DNA from: Enterococcaceae bacterium OF42-14pH9A
GTDB lineage: Bacteria > Bacillota > Bacilli > Lactobacillales > Enterococcaceae
Assembly (NCBI GenBank): GCA_027692465.1
Contig: JAQEYU010000002.1
Location: 1-64,000 of the forward strand
Reading direction: 5' to 3'
DNA length: 64,000 bases
Positions 9,063 through 18,170 of the stretch are shown in pieces. The notes below the pieces were generated by a model that worked only from the letters and a program-made list of their open reading frames with translations, was not told the DNA's origin and made no database searches. Every line of letters begins with the position of its first letter. Position 1 is the first letter of the stretch. The translations under genes and the position numbers were made by a program.

Positions 9063-10811
9063 TCACTGCACTTCCAGCCGTTCGTGGTAGCTGGTATGCA
9101 GCAGGTGATGGGCTTTCAAGCTGCCCGGCTCTCCCAGATACTCTTCGTAAAGCCGTTGAACCACTGGACTTTCGTGGGAGCGCCGCAGTTTTTTGCGCTC
9201 GTCTTCTGTGTACAGCGCCTGTGCCCGCAGTCCCTGCAGGTCGACAAAATTGCGCACGGACGCCGGTTGGACCGGCTGACCGCCACCATTGATACAACCG
9301 CCGGGACAACCCATGACTTCTACAAAGTGATAGGTCTTTTCACCGGGAATGATTTTTTCTTCCAACAGCCGCTTGGCATTGCCGATCCCGGAAGTAACGG
9401 CGATATTGATGTCTTCTCCGTTGATCCGATACGTGGCTTCTTTGATCCCGGACATTCCCCGCACTTCCGTGAAGTCCAGCGGTGCGGCGTGTTCCCCCAC
9501 CAGGCGCTCAACAGCTGTCCGCAACGCAGCTTCCATCACACCTCCGGAGGCCCCGAAGATGTAACCGGCACCAGTCGCTTCTCCCAATGGGTTATCGAAG
9601 TTTTCATCTTCCAGATAAGGAAACTGGATACCGGCTTTATCGATCATCCGAGCCAATTCACGAGTAGTCAATGCCACATCCACATCCGGGAAGCCGGCCG
9701 CCGCTTCATCTTCCCGCGTCACTTCGAATTTTTTGGCGGTACAAGGCATGATTCCGACAACGAAAATATTGGCCGGATCCATCCCCATTTTTTCGGCATA
9801 CCAAGTCTTGGTTAAGGCACCGAACATCTGCTGAGGTGATTTACAGCTGGAAAGATTCGGGATCATTTCCGGATGATAGGATTCACAATACTTGACCCAG
9901 CCCGGTGAACAGGAGGTAAAAAGCGGGAATGGCCCGTTATTTTTCACCCGCTCGATGAATTCATTGGCTTCTTCCATGATGGTAAAATCGGCTGCGACGT
10001 TGGTATCAAAGACCTTATCGAAGCCTAAGCGGCGCAGAGAAGCCACCATCTTGCCTTCTACATTGGTCCCAATCGGCATCCCGAAAGCTTCTCCGAGAGT
10101 CACCCGGATCGACGGAGCGGTTTGGACCACTACATATTTTTGCGGATCTTCCAAGGCCTGCCAGACTTCATCGGTTTGATCTTTTTCATGGATGGCCCCG
10201 GTTGGACAGACGACGATACACTGGCCGCAGGAAATGCAGGCCACTTCCCCCAAGCCCAATTCGTAAGCCGAACCAATATGAGTATTAAAACCCCGGTCGT
10301 TGGCCCCGATCACGGCAACTGCCTGACATTTGTCACAAGCTGCGACACAGCGTTTGCAGAGAATGCATTTGTTGTCATTGCGGACCATATGGACAGCAGA
10401 ATCATCGAATTCCCATTCGTTGTTTTCACCGTTGTAATAGTCTTCGTCGTCGACATTGAACTCTTTACAGAGCTTTTGCAGCTCACAGTTGCCGCTGCGG
10501 ATACAAGACAGGCATTTACGCTCGTGGGTAGACAAGATCAATTCCAACGTCAATTTGCGGGATTCAAAGACCCGTTGAGAGTTGGTGACGATCTTCATCC
10601 CTTCTCTGATGGGATAGACGCAGGCGGTGACCAGGCTTTTGGCCCCTTCGACTTCCACCACACAGATACGGCAGGCGCCGATCTCATTGATTTCTTTCAA
10701 ATAACACAGCGTCGGGATGTCGATGTTGTTTTCCCGGGCTGCCTGCAAAATAGTCGTGCCCTCTGTGGCATAGCAGGATTGACCATTGATGAAGATTTCG
10801 ATTTTATTCAT
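9063..10811 (-). CDS. hydA: [FeFe]-hydrogenase catalytic subunit of the trimeric NADH/ferredoxin-dependent enzyme
   Basis: Produces or consumes H2 at an H-cluster. Domains in order over 582 residues: a [2Fe-2S] ferredoxin domain (cysteines from residue 36), a His-Cys3 [4Fe-4S] site (HERKCLSCIRSGNC near 96), two ferredoxin-type [4Fe-4S] sites (CILCKRCVAACDKC near 148, CISCGQCIVVCP near 193), then the H-cluster motifs TSCSPGW near 302, MPCTAKKFE near 355 and MGCPGGCINGGG near 503, and a small-subunit-like tail. The first motif has Ser where many monomeric enzymes have a second Cys. It is third in hydC-hydB-hydA and would accept electrons from both reduced ferredoxin and NADH through HydB. Maturases HydE, HydF and HydG are not in the window. 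Confidence 0.95.
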   Translation of the reverse strand: MNKIEIFINGQSCYATEGTTILQAARENNIDIPTLCYLKEINEIGACRICVVEVEGAKSLVTACVYPIREGMKIVTNSQRVFESRKLTLELILSTHERKCLSCIRSGNCELQKLCKEFNVDDEDYYNGENNEWEFDDSAVHMVRNDNKCILCKRCVAACDKCQAVAVIGANDRGFNTHIGSAYELGLGEVACISCGQCIVVCPTGAIHEKDQTDEVWQALEDPQKYVVVQTAPSIRVTLGEAFGMPIGTNVEGKMVASLRRLGFDKVFDTNVAADFTIMEEANEFIERVKNNGPFPLFTSCSPGWVKYCESYHPEMIPNLSSCKSPQQMFGALTKTWYAEKMGMDPANIFVVGIMPCTAKKFEVTREDEAAAGFPDVDVALTTRELARMIDKAGIQFPYLEDENFDNPLGEATGAGYIFGASGGVMEAALRTAVERLVGEHAAPLDFTEVRGMSGIKEATYRINGEDINIAVTSGIGNAKRLLEEKIIPGEKTYHFVEVMGCPGGCINGGGQPVQPASVRNFVDLQGLRAQALYTEDERKKLRRSHESPVVQRLYEEYLGEPGSLKAHHLLHTSYHERLEVQ

Positions 10812-10825
10812 AGCAGTGCTCCCTC

Positions 10826-12706
10826 CTAATGCACGTAGATGGCGTCAAAACGACAGGTATCTTTACATAGTCCGCACTTGATACAGGTCTCTTGATCGAT
10901 CTCATGGACTTTTTTGACTTCTCCGGAAATCGCCGATACCGGGCAAACCCGAGCACAAGCCGTACAACCGGTACATTTTTCCGGCTCGATGGTGTATTGG
11001 ATCAGGTTCTTACAGACCCCGGACGGACAGCGGCGATCCTGGACGTGAGCCAGGTATTCTTCTTTAAAGTAATGATAGGTGGACAATACCGGATTCGGAG
11101 CTGTCTGGCCGAGACCGCACAGGGAGTTTTCCTTGATGTGGTAGCAGAGCTCTTCCATTTTGTCCAGATCGGCCATCGTGGCTTTGCCCATCGTAATCTT
11201 GTCCAAGATCTCCAGGAGGCGCTTGGTTCCGATCCGGCACGGTGCACATTTCCCACAGCTTTCTTCCACGGTGAATTCCAGGAAGAATTTGGCAATATCT
11301 ACCATACAGTTGTCTTCGTCCATGACAATCAACCCGCCGGAACCCATCATTGAGCCGATCTCCATCAAATTGTCATAATCGATAGGTACATCGTAGTGTT
11401 CTTCCGGAATACAGCCTCCGGAAGGCCCGCCGGTTTGGGCTGCTTTGAAGGCCTTGCCGTCGGGAATCCCGCCACCGATATCCTCTACGATCTCCCGCAG
11501 AGTCGTACCCATTGGGATCTCCACCAGACCGGTATTCTGGATTTTGCCGCCGAGGGCAAAGACTTTGGTTCCTTTGGATTTTTCGGTCCCCATGGCTGCG
11601 AACCATTCCGGACCTTTGACGAATATTTGGGGAATATTGGCCAGAGTTTCCACGTTATTGACAGTCGTCGGTTTGCCGAAAAGGCCTTTGACAGCCGGAA
11701 ACGGCGGGCGCGGCCGGGGCTCGCCCCGCCGGCCTTCGATACTTTCCAGGAGAGCCGTTTCTTCACCACAGACAAAAGCTCCGGAGCCCAGTCGGATATC
11801 CAGCTGGAAGGAGAAGTTGGTGCCGAAAATATTGTCACCTAAAAGTCCCTGTTCCCGGGCCTGATCGATCGCAATCTGCAGGCGGTTGACGGCCGTCGGA
11901 TACTCTGCCCGCACGTAGACATATCCTTGATCGGCACCGATCGTATAACCGGCGATCGCCATCGCCTCGATCACCGCATGCGGATCCCCTTCCAAAACAG
12001 AGCGGTCCATAAAAGCACCGGGATCTCCCTCGTCGGCGTTACAGACGACATATTTCTGATCGCCGGGGCTGTTTTTGGCAAACGTCCATTTCATATAAGT
12101 CGGGAAGCCGGCGCCGCCTCGTCCTCGCAGTCCGGAAATCTTCAACAGCTCCAGCACGTCATCCGGTGAATACTCGTGAACAACTTTGGCCAAAGCCTGG
12201 TAGCCGTCAAATGCGATATATTCTTCAATCTTTTCCGGATCGATACGGCCGCAGTTTCTGAGAGCCACCCGTTCTTGTTTGTGGTAAAAAGGAGTATCCA
12301 TCAGCTTGCGAATGACTTCTTTGGTCTCGTGGTCGTGATAGAGCATCTTTTCGATGGGCTCGCCGCCGATGAGGTGCTTTTCAACAATCTTCTTGGCATC
12401 TTTGGGCTGGACCTGGTGATAAAAGGTCCCTTCCGGATGGATAATCACGATTGGCCCTTGGGCACACAGCCCGAAACAACCGGTAGCGACCACGCTGACT
12501 TCATCTGCCAGCCCGTGGGCCGAAAGCTCGGCGTTCATGGTATCGATGAAATCCCGACTTTTGGAAGACAGACAGCCGGTGCCGGCGCAGACGACGATCT
12601 CCCGTTTGTTGTCCGCAAGCGCTGTTTGTCCGCCTTCATCCAGACGGATCGCGACTTTTTGCCGATATTGTTTTTGCAGTTCATTCAATTCCTGCCAATT
12701 TTTCAT
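10826..12706 (-). CDS. hydB: NuoF-like NADH-binding subunit of the trimeric hydrogenase
   Basis: 626 residues. It begins with a thioredoxin-like [2Fe-2S] domain (CAGTGC near 41, CFGLC near 76). The NuoF core follows, with the FMN/NADH motif GRGGAGFPTYMKW near 195 and NADEGDPGAFMDR near 223, an SLBB region, and the [4Fe-4S] site CGKCAPCRIGTKR near 480. Two C-terminal ferredoxin-type clusters close the chain (CTGCTACARVCP, CIKCGLCKDTC). It is the flavin site where electrons of NADH and ferredoxin meet in bifurcating hydrogenases. It is 14 bases before hydA and 34 bases after hydC, all minus strand, so one operon. Confidence 0.95.
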   Translation of the reverse strand: MKNWQELNELQKQYRQKVAIRLDEGGQTALADNKREIVVCAGTGCLSSKSRDFIDTMNAELSAHGLADEVSVVATGCFGLCAQGPIVIIHPEGTFYHQVQPKDAKKIVEKHLIGGEPIEKMLYHDHETKEVIRKLMDTPFYHKQERVALRNCGRIDPEKIEEYIAFDGYQALAKVVHEYSPDDVLELLKISGLRGRGGAGFPTYMKWTFAKNSPGDQKYVVCNADEGDPGAFMDRSVLEGDPHAVIEAMAIAGYTIGADQGYVYVRAEYPTAVNRLQIAIDQAREQGLLGDNIFGTNFSFQLDIRLGSGAFVCGEETALLESIEGRRGEPRPRPPFPAVKGLFGKPTTVNNVETLANIPQIFVKGPEWFAAMGTEKSKGTKVFALGGKIQNTGLVEIPMGTTLREIVEDIGGGIPDGKAFKAAQTGGPSGGCIPEEHYDVPIDYDNLMEIGSMMGSGGLIVMDEDNCMVDIAKFFLEFTVEESCGKCAPCRIGTKRLLEILDKITMGKATMADLDKMEELCYHIKENSLCGLGQTAPNPVLSTYHYFKEEYLAHVQDRRCPSGVCKNLIQYTIEPEKCTGCTACARVCPVSAISGEVKKVHEIDQETCIKCGLCKDTCRFDAIYVH

Positions 12707-12740
12707 AATCGAATCCTCGTTTTCTAGATTTATTCGGCAC

Positions 12741-13250
12741 TCAAGCCTTGCTTTCCTTCAGATAAGTCGCCAATACCTTATCGCCTTTTTTAGTGGTGAG
12801 GCGGCCGTAGACTTCTTCATTGACGGTCAATACCGGTGCCAACCCGCAAGCGCCGATACAACGGCAGGATTCCAAAGTGAACTGCCGGTCTTCGGTGGTC
12901 TCGCCGGCTTTGATCCCCAAACTGGTCTCATAGGAATCCAGAATGTTGCCGGCCCCTTTTACATAACAGGCTGTCCCCATACACACGCTGATGGTGTACT
13001 TGCCCCGCGGGATAAATGTGAATTGAGAATAAAAAGTAGCCGTGCTGTAAAGCTTTTCCAACGGTACTGCCAATTCTTTGGAAATCCGCTGCAGCACCTC
13101 AATCGGTAGGTAGCCGTAGATTCGCTGAGCCTCCTGCAGTGCCGGCATCTGTCCGCCGGCCTGCGTCTTGAGCCGCTGCAAAATTTCCTGCAGCTCATCG
13201 AATTGGCTTTTTGTCTCGATGAATTCAAAAGCAACTGTTTGTCCGCTCAT
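12741..13250 (-). CDS. hydC: NuoE-like [2Fe-2S] subunit of the trimeric hydrogenase
   Basis: 169 residues of the thioredoxin-like [2Fe-2S] family. The four cluster cysteines are visible as CMGTAC near 93 and CRCIGAC near 131. It docks to HydB and carries electrons in the hydrogenase complex. It is first in the operon hydC-hydB-hydA, with GGAGGG about eleven bases before the ATG. The gap upstream holds a promoter and possible cre and Fur sites. Confidence 0.94.
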   Translation of the reverse strand: MSGQTVAFEFIETKSQFDELQEILQRLKTQAGGQMPALQEAQRIYGYLPIEVLQRISKELAVPLEKLYSTATFYSQFTFIPRGKYTISVCMGTACYVKGAGNILDSYETSLGIKAGETTEDRQFTLESCRCIGACGLAPVLTVNEEVYGRLTTKKGDKVLATYLKESKA

Positions 13251-13296
13251 GATGAAATAGTCCCTCCCCGTGTGAATAAAAATCTGGATAATGATT

Positions 13297-13326
13297 GTTG
13301 TAGCGCTTTCAAAATTATTTTATCAA
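13297..13326 (-). promoter_or_regulatory. hyd operon promoter with an overlapping cre-like site
   Basis: TTGATA (13321-13326) and TACAAC (13297-13302) are 18 bases apart on the minus strand. TTTTGAAAGCGCTACA (13299-13314), between and over the boxes, fits a relaxed cre consensus, so CcpA would be expected to block the promoter. The promoter is predicted from sequence only. Confidence 0.45.
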
Positions 13327-13376
13327 ATTTATCCTGGCTAATGTGCATTTCATCACAATTTATAGTCCATTCTCAA

Positions 13377-13391
13377 TGATAATCATTTTCA
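13377..13391. promoter_or_regulatory. Fur-like box upstream of the hyd operon
   Basis: TGATAATCATTTTCA matches the 7-1-7 Fur consensus TGATAATNATTATCA at 13 of 15 positions. A second partial match, GATAATGATTGTTG, overlaps the -10 region near 13287-13300. Iron control of an iron-rich hydrogenase is plausible. The rest of the gap (13392-13824) shows no gene and no clear signal except the ribosome binding site of the next gene. Confidence 0.45.
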
Positions 13392-13824
13392 GTCTCTCGA
13401 CAGCTTTAAATCAGTCCTCGTTTATCTTTTGATAAATCTTTCACGACAGAGAATCTTTCGGGCCGCGCGTTTACAGAGAAGTGCCACTTTCGAAACGAAC
13501 GTTTTTTTAACAAATTTCCTCTCCGTAGACTGTCACTGCACCTGCCGCTAGTTACCCGGGCTGCTGTCGGATCTTCTGACAACGAGAGCGAATTCCTGAC
13601 ATGGACAGTCAGCAGGGACAATGCTAAACTTAAGAAAAAATTTAGAATATATTGTTTGGAACCCTGCAGTCGGACACAGGCGCGTTTTAGCGAATTCGTT
13701 TTTCAGATCCGTTAAAATCAGCATGCCCCGACTTAGGCTGCTGTTTTCAAACACACCGGCCCGGGCAGAGTCATTTTTACTTTTCGATTTGTCCGGTTCG
13801 GTCATTAAAAAGGAGTTCCCTTCC

Positions 13825-15240
13825 ATGAACTATATCAAGGACTTTCTGCGACTGTTCACCCGCAGTACGCCTTTTCTTCTGGGAAATACGTTGAGTTTTC
13901 TGCCGTATCTGCTGTTTTTGAATTACAGCGACGGTCTCAGCTGGAGCAGCATTTTGCCCTTTGTCTTGTTTTACACGCTGCGGATGACCGGGATCTTTTT
14001 GCTGCGGGTGCTGCCGGAAGGAGTCGACAGCTACACTTTGTGGATGATCGCTATCTTACTGGGATGCGGCGGATCGCTGATAGGTACACTGGGCTTTTTG
14101 TTCCCTGCCCTTTATTCAGTGGCAGCTGTCGCCCTTGGTCTGGCGGCGGCCTGGTTTTTGCCCGCCAAGCTGACGGTAGATCGCTACGAATGGCTCAAAG
14201 GCAGTCGAACGATGCGGCCCGCCTACTATTTCGCCGGCTTTCTGCTGGCGATTCTGCTGTTTTTGACTTTGTCCATCGGTAGTGTCGCCGGTCGGACCTT
14301 TTCCTTTGCTCTGTACACGATCTTTTTTATCGCCTGCTACCATACAGTGACCCACTATCCCCACTTTGATTTGAAATTTGCCGGTATTCGCCTGCGGACT
14401 TTACGAAAAGGGGAATTACTGCTGTTTGCAGCCTTTTTCCTACTATTATTTTTATTGCGGATTGGTCGCAGCTTGACTCGGATTGCCACCGTCGATCTGG
14501 CACTGATCGGCTTTTGCGGACTGTTCCTACTGCTGGTGATTCTGGGTGGAGTTTTTCGGCCCCATCGGAAACTGCCTTTATGGCTCAACAGCCTGACGTT
14601 TGTCAACGGGATGATGGGTAATTTTCTGTTTCTTTTCGGCTCGCTGTATGTCGGGACGGTCTTCGGCGGTTCACAGGTCCCAACACGGGTCTTTCTGCCG
14701 TATATCTTGGGGATGATGATTGGTCTGTTAGTGCGAGGACCGCTGTTACAGCGTTGGGGCCGGCAACGAGCGCCATTGTTATTTCTCAGCGGGCAGGCAG
14801 TCGGTCTGCTGCTGATCCTTTGGTCGGCCGGTATGTGGAGCGTTTTTTTCATTTTGAGCCTCTTTCGCAGTATCTGCTCCGCCTGGCTCAATGAACAGCA
14901 TTTTGCCGTGACAGCACTGCCTTTTGATCAACGATTGATCGCCAAAGGGACAGTCCAAAATGAAGGCAGCCTGCTGCACCAATTTGTCTTGATGCTGACT
15001 TTGTCGGGCTTGATCCTCTGGCGGGGCCTGCCCCAGAATACCCTCTTGTCCATCACCACCTACATCGCCGCCAGCCAAAAGGAAAAATGGATCTTGGAAG
15101 CTGCCAAATATTTGAATGTCGGTTTGCTGCTGGTGATCCTTTTGGTGCTGTTGGCGGTCTTCCGTCGTAAACCGGCCGTCTACCAGCCAACGGAAGCTGC
15201 TACTCAGGCGAAGAGGCACTCTCAAGACGAGCTGCATTGA
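13825..15240 (+). CDS. Polytopic membrane protein, major-facilitator-like, function unknown
   Basis: 471 residues with about twelve hydrophobic segments in two halves joined by a charged region near residues 190-210, which resembles the major facilitator fold. No diagnostic motif such as the A-loop signature is clear. The ATG at 13825 follows AAGGAG at a good spacing; the frame is open 68 codons further upstream, but those codons are not hydrophobic and have no site. A strong terminator follows, so it is transcribed separately from rsmF. I do not recognise a substrate. Confidence 0.75.
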   Translation: MNYIKDFLRLFTRSTPFLLGNTLSFLPYLLFLNYSDGLSWSSILPFVLFYTLRMTGIFLLRVLPEGVDSYTLWMIAILLGCGGSLIGTLGFLFPALYSVAAVALGLAAAWFLPAKLTVDRYEWLKGSRTMRPAYYFAGFLLAILLFLTLSIGSVAGRTFSFALYTIFFIACYHTVTHYPHFDLKFAGIRLRTLRKGELLLFAAFFLLLFLLRIGRSLTRIATVDLALIGFCGLFLLLVILGGVFRPHRKLPLWLNSLTFVNGMMGNFLFLFGSLYVGTVFGGSQVPTRVFLPYILGMMIGLLVRGPLLQRWGRQRAPLLFLSGQAVGLLLILWSAGMWSVFFILSLFRSICSAWLNEQHFAVTALPFDQRLIAKGTVQNEGSLLHQFVLMLTLSGLILWRGLPQNTLLSITTYIAASQKEKWILEAAKYLNVGLLLVILLVLLAVFRRKPAVYQPTEAATQAKRHSQDELH

Positions 15241-15298
15241 TCTTGGCCGGCCGTCGACACTTGCCACAGCGCAGCTGATATTTTATTATGTAACACGA

Positions 15299-15333
15299 CA
15301 ACAGCCTCTTCTTTTGTTGAAGAGGCTGTTTTG
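15299..15333 (+). terminator. Terminator between the membrane protein gene and rsmF
   Basis: AACAGCCTCTTC and GAAGAGGCTGTT form a perfect 12-bp stem, followed by TT. It lies about 30 bases before rsmF. Confidence 0.75.
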
Positions 15334-15360
15334 AAGCTATGAAAAGAGAGGAATGAGTCG

Positions 15361-16716
15361 ATGCAACTGCCCCAAGCATTTGTTGAAAAATATACCGGCC
15401 TTTTAGGAGAAGAGGCCCCTGCTTTTTTCCATGAACTGACAACCGGAAAGCCCCTCAAAGCCTATCGCGTCAATCCATTGAAACCGGAATACGAAGCGAT
15501 GCTGGCCAAGTACGGTCTGGCTGAAAAGACACCCGCTCCGTTTGGCGAGCACAGTTGGCTGGGCCCTGTCAGCGGGCGCAGTCTGCTGCACCAGGCCGGC
15601 TATATCTACAGCCAGGAACCCAGCGCCATGATCGTCGGTCAAGTCGCTGCTGCCCGTCCCGGTGAAAAAGTGCTGGATTTGTGCGCGGCGCCCGGCGGCA
15701 AATCAACCCAGCTGGCAGTTCAACTGAAAAATCAGGGACTCCTGGTTTCCAACGAGATCTTTGGCAAACGGGCCAAGATCCTGGCGGAAAATCTAGAACG
15801 CTGGGGAGCCGCCAATACCATCGTCACCAATCACGCGCCGGCTGAGCTGGTGCCGCACTTCAGCGGTTTTTTCGACCGCATCGTCGTGGACGCTCCCTGT
15901 TCCGGTGAGGGCATGTTCCGCAAAGATCCCGTGGCGCTTACCGAGTGGCAGCCCGAGACAGCCGACTTGTGCGCTGCCCGGCAAAAAGAGATCCTGACAG
16001 CAGCCGTCCGCATGCTGGCGGATGAGGGTGAGCTGATTTATTCCACTTGCACCTTTGCCCCGGAGGAAAACGAAGCAATCATCAGCTGGCTCGTAGAAAA
16101 CTATCCCTTGACGATTGAACCGCTCACGATTGCCGGAACTGCTTCCGGCCGTCCGGAATGGGGCAGTGTCCCGGGACTGGAAGGGACAGTCCGCCTGTGG
16201 CCCCACAAAGGGCAGGGAGAAGGCCATTTTGCCGCCAAACTGAAATTCCACGGTGAAAACCCCGCTGTCAAAACACCGAAGAAAAAGAATACGAAAGGCC
16301 TGCCCAAAGATATCCAAAAACTATGGGAAGCTTTCCGCAAAGACTTTCCTGCTCCGAATAGCGCCGGGCACCCCCAGCTGTTCGGCGATTATATCTGGTG
16401 GGTACCGGAAGCTGCCCCCGATTTGGCGGGTATCCGTGTCCTGCGCAGCGGCGTCCAAATGGCGACAGTCAAAAAGAACCGCCTGGAACCGGCCTACAAT
16501 CTGGCGCTGGCTGCCGATCCCACAGCTTTCAGCGACCATCGCCTGAGCATCACGCTTGATGACTGGCAAAAATACGTAGCCGGTGAAACCTTCCACAAAG
16601 CCGGCAATAAAGGCTGGGTCCTTTTAACAGTCGATGCCGTTCCGGTAGGCTTTGGCAAACAGGTCCAGGGGGTCGTCAAAAACTTCTTTCCCAAAGGCTT
16701 GCGCTTCACCCCTTGA
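15361..16716 (+). CDS. rsmF: RsmB/NOP-family rRNA cytosine-C5 methyltransferase (RsmF-like)
   Basis: Methylates cytosine C5 in 16S rRNA using S-adenosylmethionine. The 451 residues have the cofactor loop DLCAAPGGKSTQLA near 106, the catalytic motif VDAPCSGEGMFRKDP near 178 and the second cysteine motif YSTCTFAPEENE near 229. A C-terminal RNA-binding domain starts after about residue 310. The start has GAGAGGAATGAG just upstream. It stands alone between terminators. The target position cannot be told from sequence alone. Confidence 0.92.
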   Translation: MQLPQAFVEKYTGLLGEEAPAFFHELTTGKPLKAYRVNPLKPEYEAMLAKYGLAEKTPAPFGEHSWLGPVSGRSLLHQAGYIYSQEPSAMIVGQVAAARPGEKVLDLCAAPGGKSTQLAVQLKNQGLLVSNEIFGKRAKILAENLERWGAANTIVTNHAPAELVPHFSGFFDRIVVDAPCSGEGMFRKDPVALTEWQPETADLCAARQKEILTAAVRMLADEGELIYSTCTFAPEENEAIISWLVENYPLTIEPLTIAGTASGRPEWGSVPGLEGTVRLWPHKGQGEGHFAAKLKFHGENPAVKTPKKKNTKGLPKDIQKLWEAFRKDFPAPNSAGHPQLFGDYIWWVPEAAPDLAGIRVLRSGVQMATVKKNRLEPAYNLALAADPTAFSDHRLSITLDDWQKYVAGETFHKAGNKGWVLLTVDAVPVGFGKQVQGVVKNFFPKGLRFTP

Positions 16717-16736
16717 AGCTGCCGCCTTGAAAGAGT

Positions 16737-16844
16737 AAAAAAGCAGCTCGGTTACAAGCCTTGATTGTTGTTCGAGCGCTTTAAATTGTTACTTCTCGGC
16801 TGCTTTTGAAAAAACCCGACTGCCGATGCCGGCAGTCGGTTTTT
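16737..16844. terminator. Double terminator after rsmF: oversized hairpin plus compact hairpin
   Basis: The first element (16737-16807) is closed by the perfect outer arms AAAAGCAGC and GCTGCTTTT with about 50 bases between them. The second (16813-16844) is CCGACTGCC/GGCAGTCGG followed by TTTTT. The first has A and T runs on both sides and could act in both directions. Confidence 0.7.
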
Positions 16845-16983
16845 CAGCATGGGTTCGCGAGCCTTTCGTTATCCTAAAAATCCCCCCTATGCTATCATTG
16901 AAGAGTAGGAAGATATCCGCACCGGTGCCTTTTTTGACAGCAGCGCCAGCGGAAAACAGCTCATTCATATAGGAGGTTTTTTC

Positions 16984-17319
16984 ATGAAAACATCGACAAA
17001 AGTTGCTATCGGTCTAAGCGTCGCAGCCGTTGCCGGAATCGTTTCGGCAGCCATCGTATCCGACAGTCTGGCAGACGTGATCCGGCACAAGAAGAACCGC
17101 CACCAGGTAAAAAAATTCGTCGACGACAAGTTCAACGGCAATGAAAAACTGATGTCTGTGGTAGACGACCTTTCCGACGATGACTTGGATTCATTAATGA
17201 ATGTTATGGGCAAGATCAAAGACGGCCGCAAACAGATCTCCGTTTACGGAGAAAACGTCAAAGAAGCCACTGACAGTCTGAAAAACAAATTGGAAGGCTT
17301 TATCGATAACGTTTTGTAA
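16984..17319 (+). CDS. Small membrane-anchored protein, function unknown
   Basis: 111 residues. Residues 7-27 are a single hydrophobic segment that could be an anchor or uncleaved signal, followed by a basic stretch RHKKNRHQVKK and an acidic helical region with a DDLSDDDLDSL repeat. No enzyme motif is visible. An excellent AGGAGG site precedes the ATG, and an extended -10 box (TGCTATCAT near 16888) is a likely promoter. A terminator follows directly, so it is a single-gene unit. It resembles the small YtxH-like envelope proteins of Firmicutes only in layout. Confidence 0.75.
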   Translation: MKTSTKVAIGLSVAAVAGIVSAAIVSDSLADVIRHKKNRHQVKKFVDDKFNGNEKLMSVVDDLSDDDLDSLMNVMGKIKDGRKQISVYGENVKEATDSLKNKLEGFIDNVL

Positions 17320-17334
17320 AAAGTCTCCCCGCCA

Positions 17335-17363
17335 AACCTCCGGAGTTCTCGGAGGTTTTTTGG
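17335..17363 (+). terminator. Terminator after the small membrane protein gene
   Basis: AACCTCCG and CGGAGGTT form a tight stem followed by TTTT. Confidence 0.85.
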
Positions 17364-17393
17364 TGGCTTCAATGTTATAATAAACTGCAAAAA

Positions 17394-17481
17394 AACGCCA
17401 ACATTCATCCGCTGAAGTTGGTTGAAGGAACTCATTTCTCAGTTCCCCCAACCAACTTTTCCGAACGGCAATGTTGGCGTT
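17394..17481. other. Oversized two-tier hairpin between convergent genes
   Basis: Perfect outer arms AACGCCAACATT (17394-17405) and AATGTTGGCGTT (17470-17481) enclose a second hairpin whose arms are AAGTTGGTTG (17415-17424) and CAACCAACTT (17449-17458), extended by GGAACT/AGTTCC. It lies between convergent genes and may be a bidirectional terminator. A TATAAT-like box at 17375-17381 upstream leaves open a small RNA. Confidence 0.6.
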
Positions 17482-17525
17482 TATTCTTTGTGAAGTTATC
17501 CAGAATACAGACCAGTCTCTCTGCT

Positions 17526-18170
17526 TTATTTCTTCTCGACAGCCGCTAAACTTTTGGCGATCAATGGGCCGGTCACTTTTTCATTCCAAAACGTAATCAG
17601 CGGGCCGGTCAAAAAGGCGTTGATAAACGTTCCCACACCGATTGGTCCTTTGAAAAAGAAGCCGATCAGAGTGAAGGTCACGTCTTGAATGATCCGGACA
17701 ATGCGGTAAGGCCATCCGGTGTGATCTACGATTGTCGGAGCGCAGGCATCATAAGGGGCTGCGCCGAGGTCCGCTCCGGTATATAGAGAAACCGCAAAGG
17801 TAAAGATCAGGGTCCCCACCACCAAAAAGACGATCTTCATCGGCAGTGTTTCCGCATGGATATCGAATTTATTGAAAAGTGCTGTAAACATGTCGATGAA
17901 AAAGCCGACAAAGACCATATTCACTACGGTCCCGAACCCAATATATTTGCGTCCGAAAATAAAGATTACCGCCAAAAAAATCAGATTAAGGCCCAACTGA
18001 TAGACGCCCAAAGACAGGCCCAACAGCTCCCCGATGGCAATATTGGCGGAAGTGTAAGGATCCATCCCCACATTCCCTTCCCGCAGAATCGTCGCGCCAA
18101 AACCCAGGATCAAAACCCCCACCATGGCATAAACCGCCCGCAATACCAGACTTTTACTGATTTTCATCAT
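17526..18170 (-). CDS. YczE/YitT-family integral membrane protein
   Basis: About 214 residues with six or so hydrophobic segments, including GFGATILREGNVGMDPYTS near the N-terminus and YTGADLGAAPYDA in the middle. The repeated G-x-D/A-PY pattern is typical of the YczE/YyaS/YitT family. The biochemical role of the family is unknown. Tandem ATGs at 18170 and 18167 follow AAAGG; the frame is open a further 14 codons. It is alone on the minus strand, with the two-tier hairpin as its probable terminator. Confidence 0.75.
   Translation of the reverse strand: MMKISKSLVLRAVYAMVGVLILGFGATILREGNVGMDPYTSANIAIGELLGLSLGVYQLGLNLIFLAVIFIFGRKYIGFGTVVNMVFVGFFIDMFTALFNKFDIHAETLPMKIVFLVVGTLIFTFAVSLYTGADLGAAPYDACAPTIVDHTGWPYRIVRIIQDVTFTLIGFFFKGPIGVGTFINAFLTGPLITFWNEKVTGPLIAKSLAAVEKK

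Noticed and set aside
17375..17394. Small RNA gene starting from the TATAAT at 17376
   Set aside because: No -35 box at proper spacing; listed only as an option for the two-tier hairpin.
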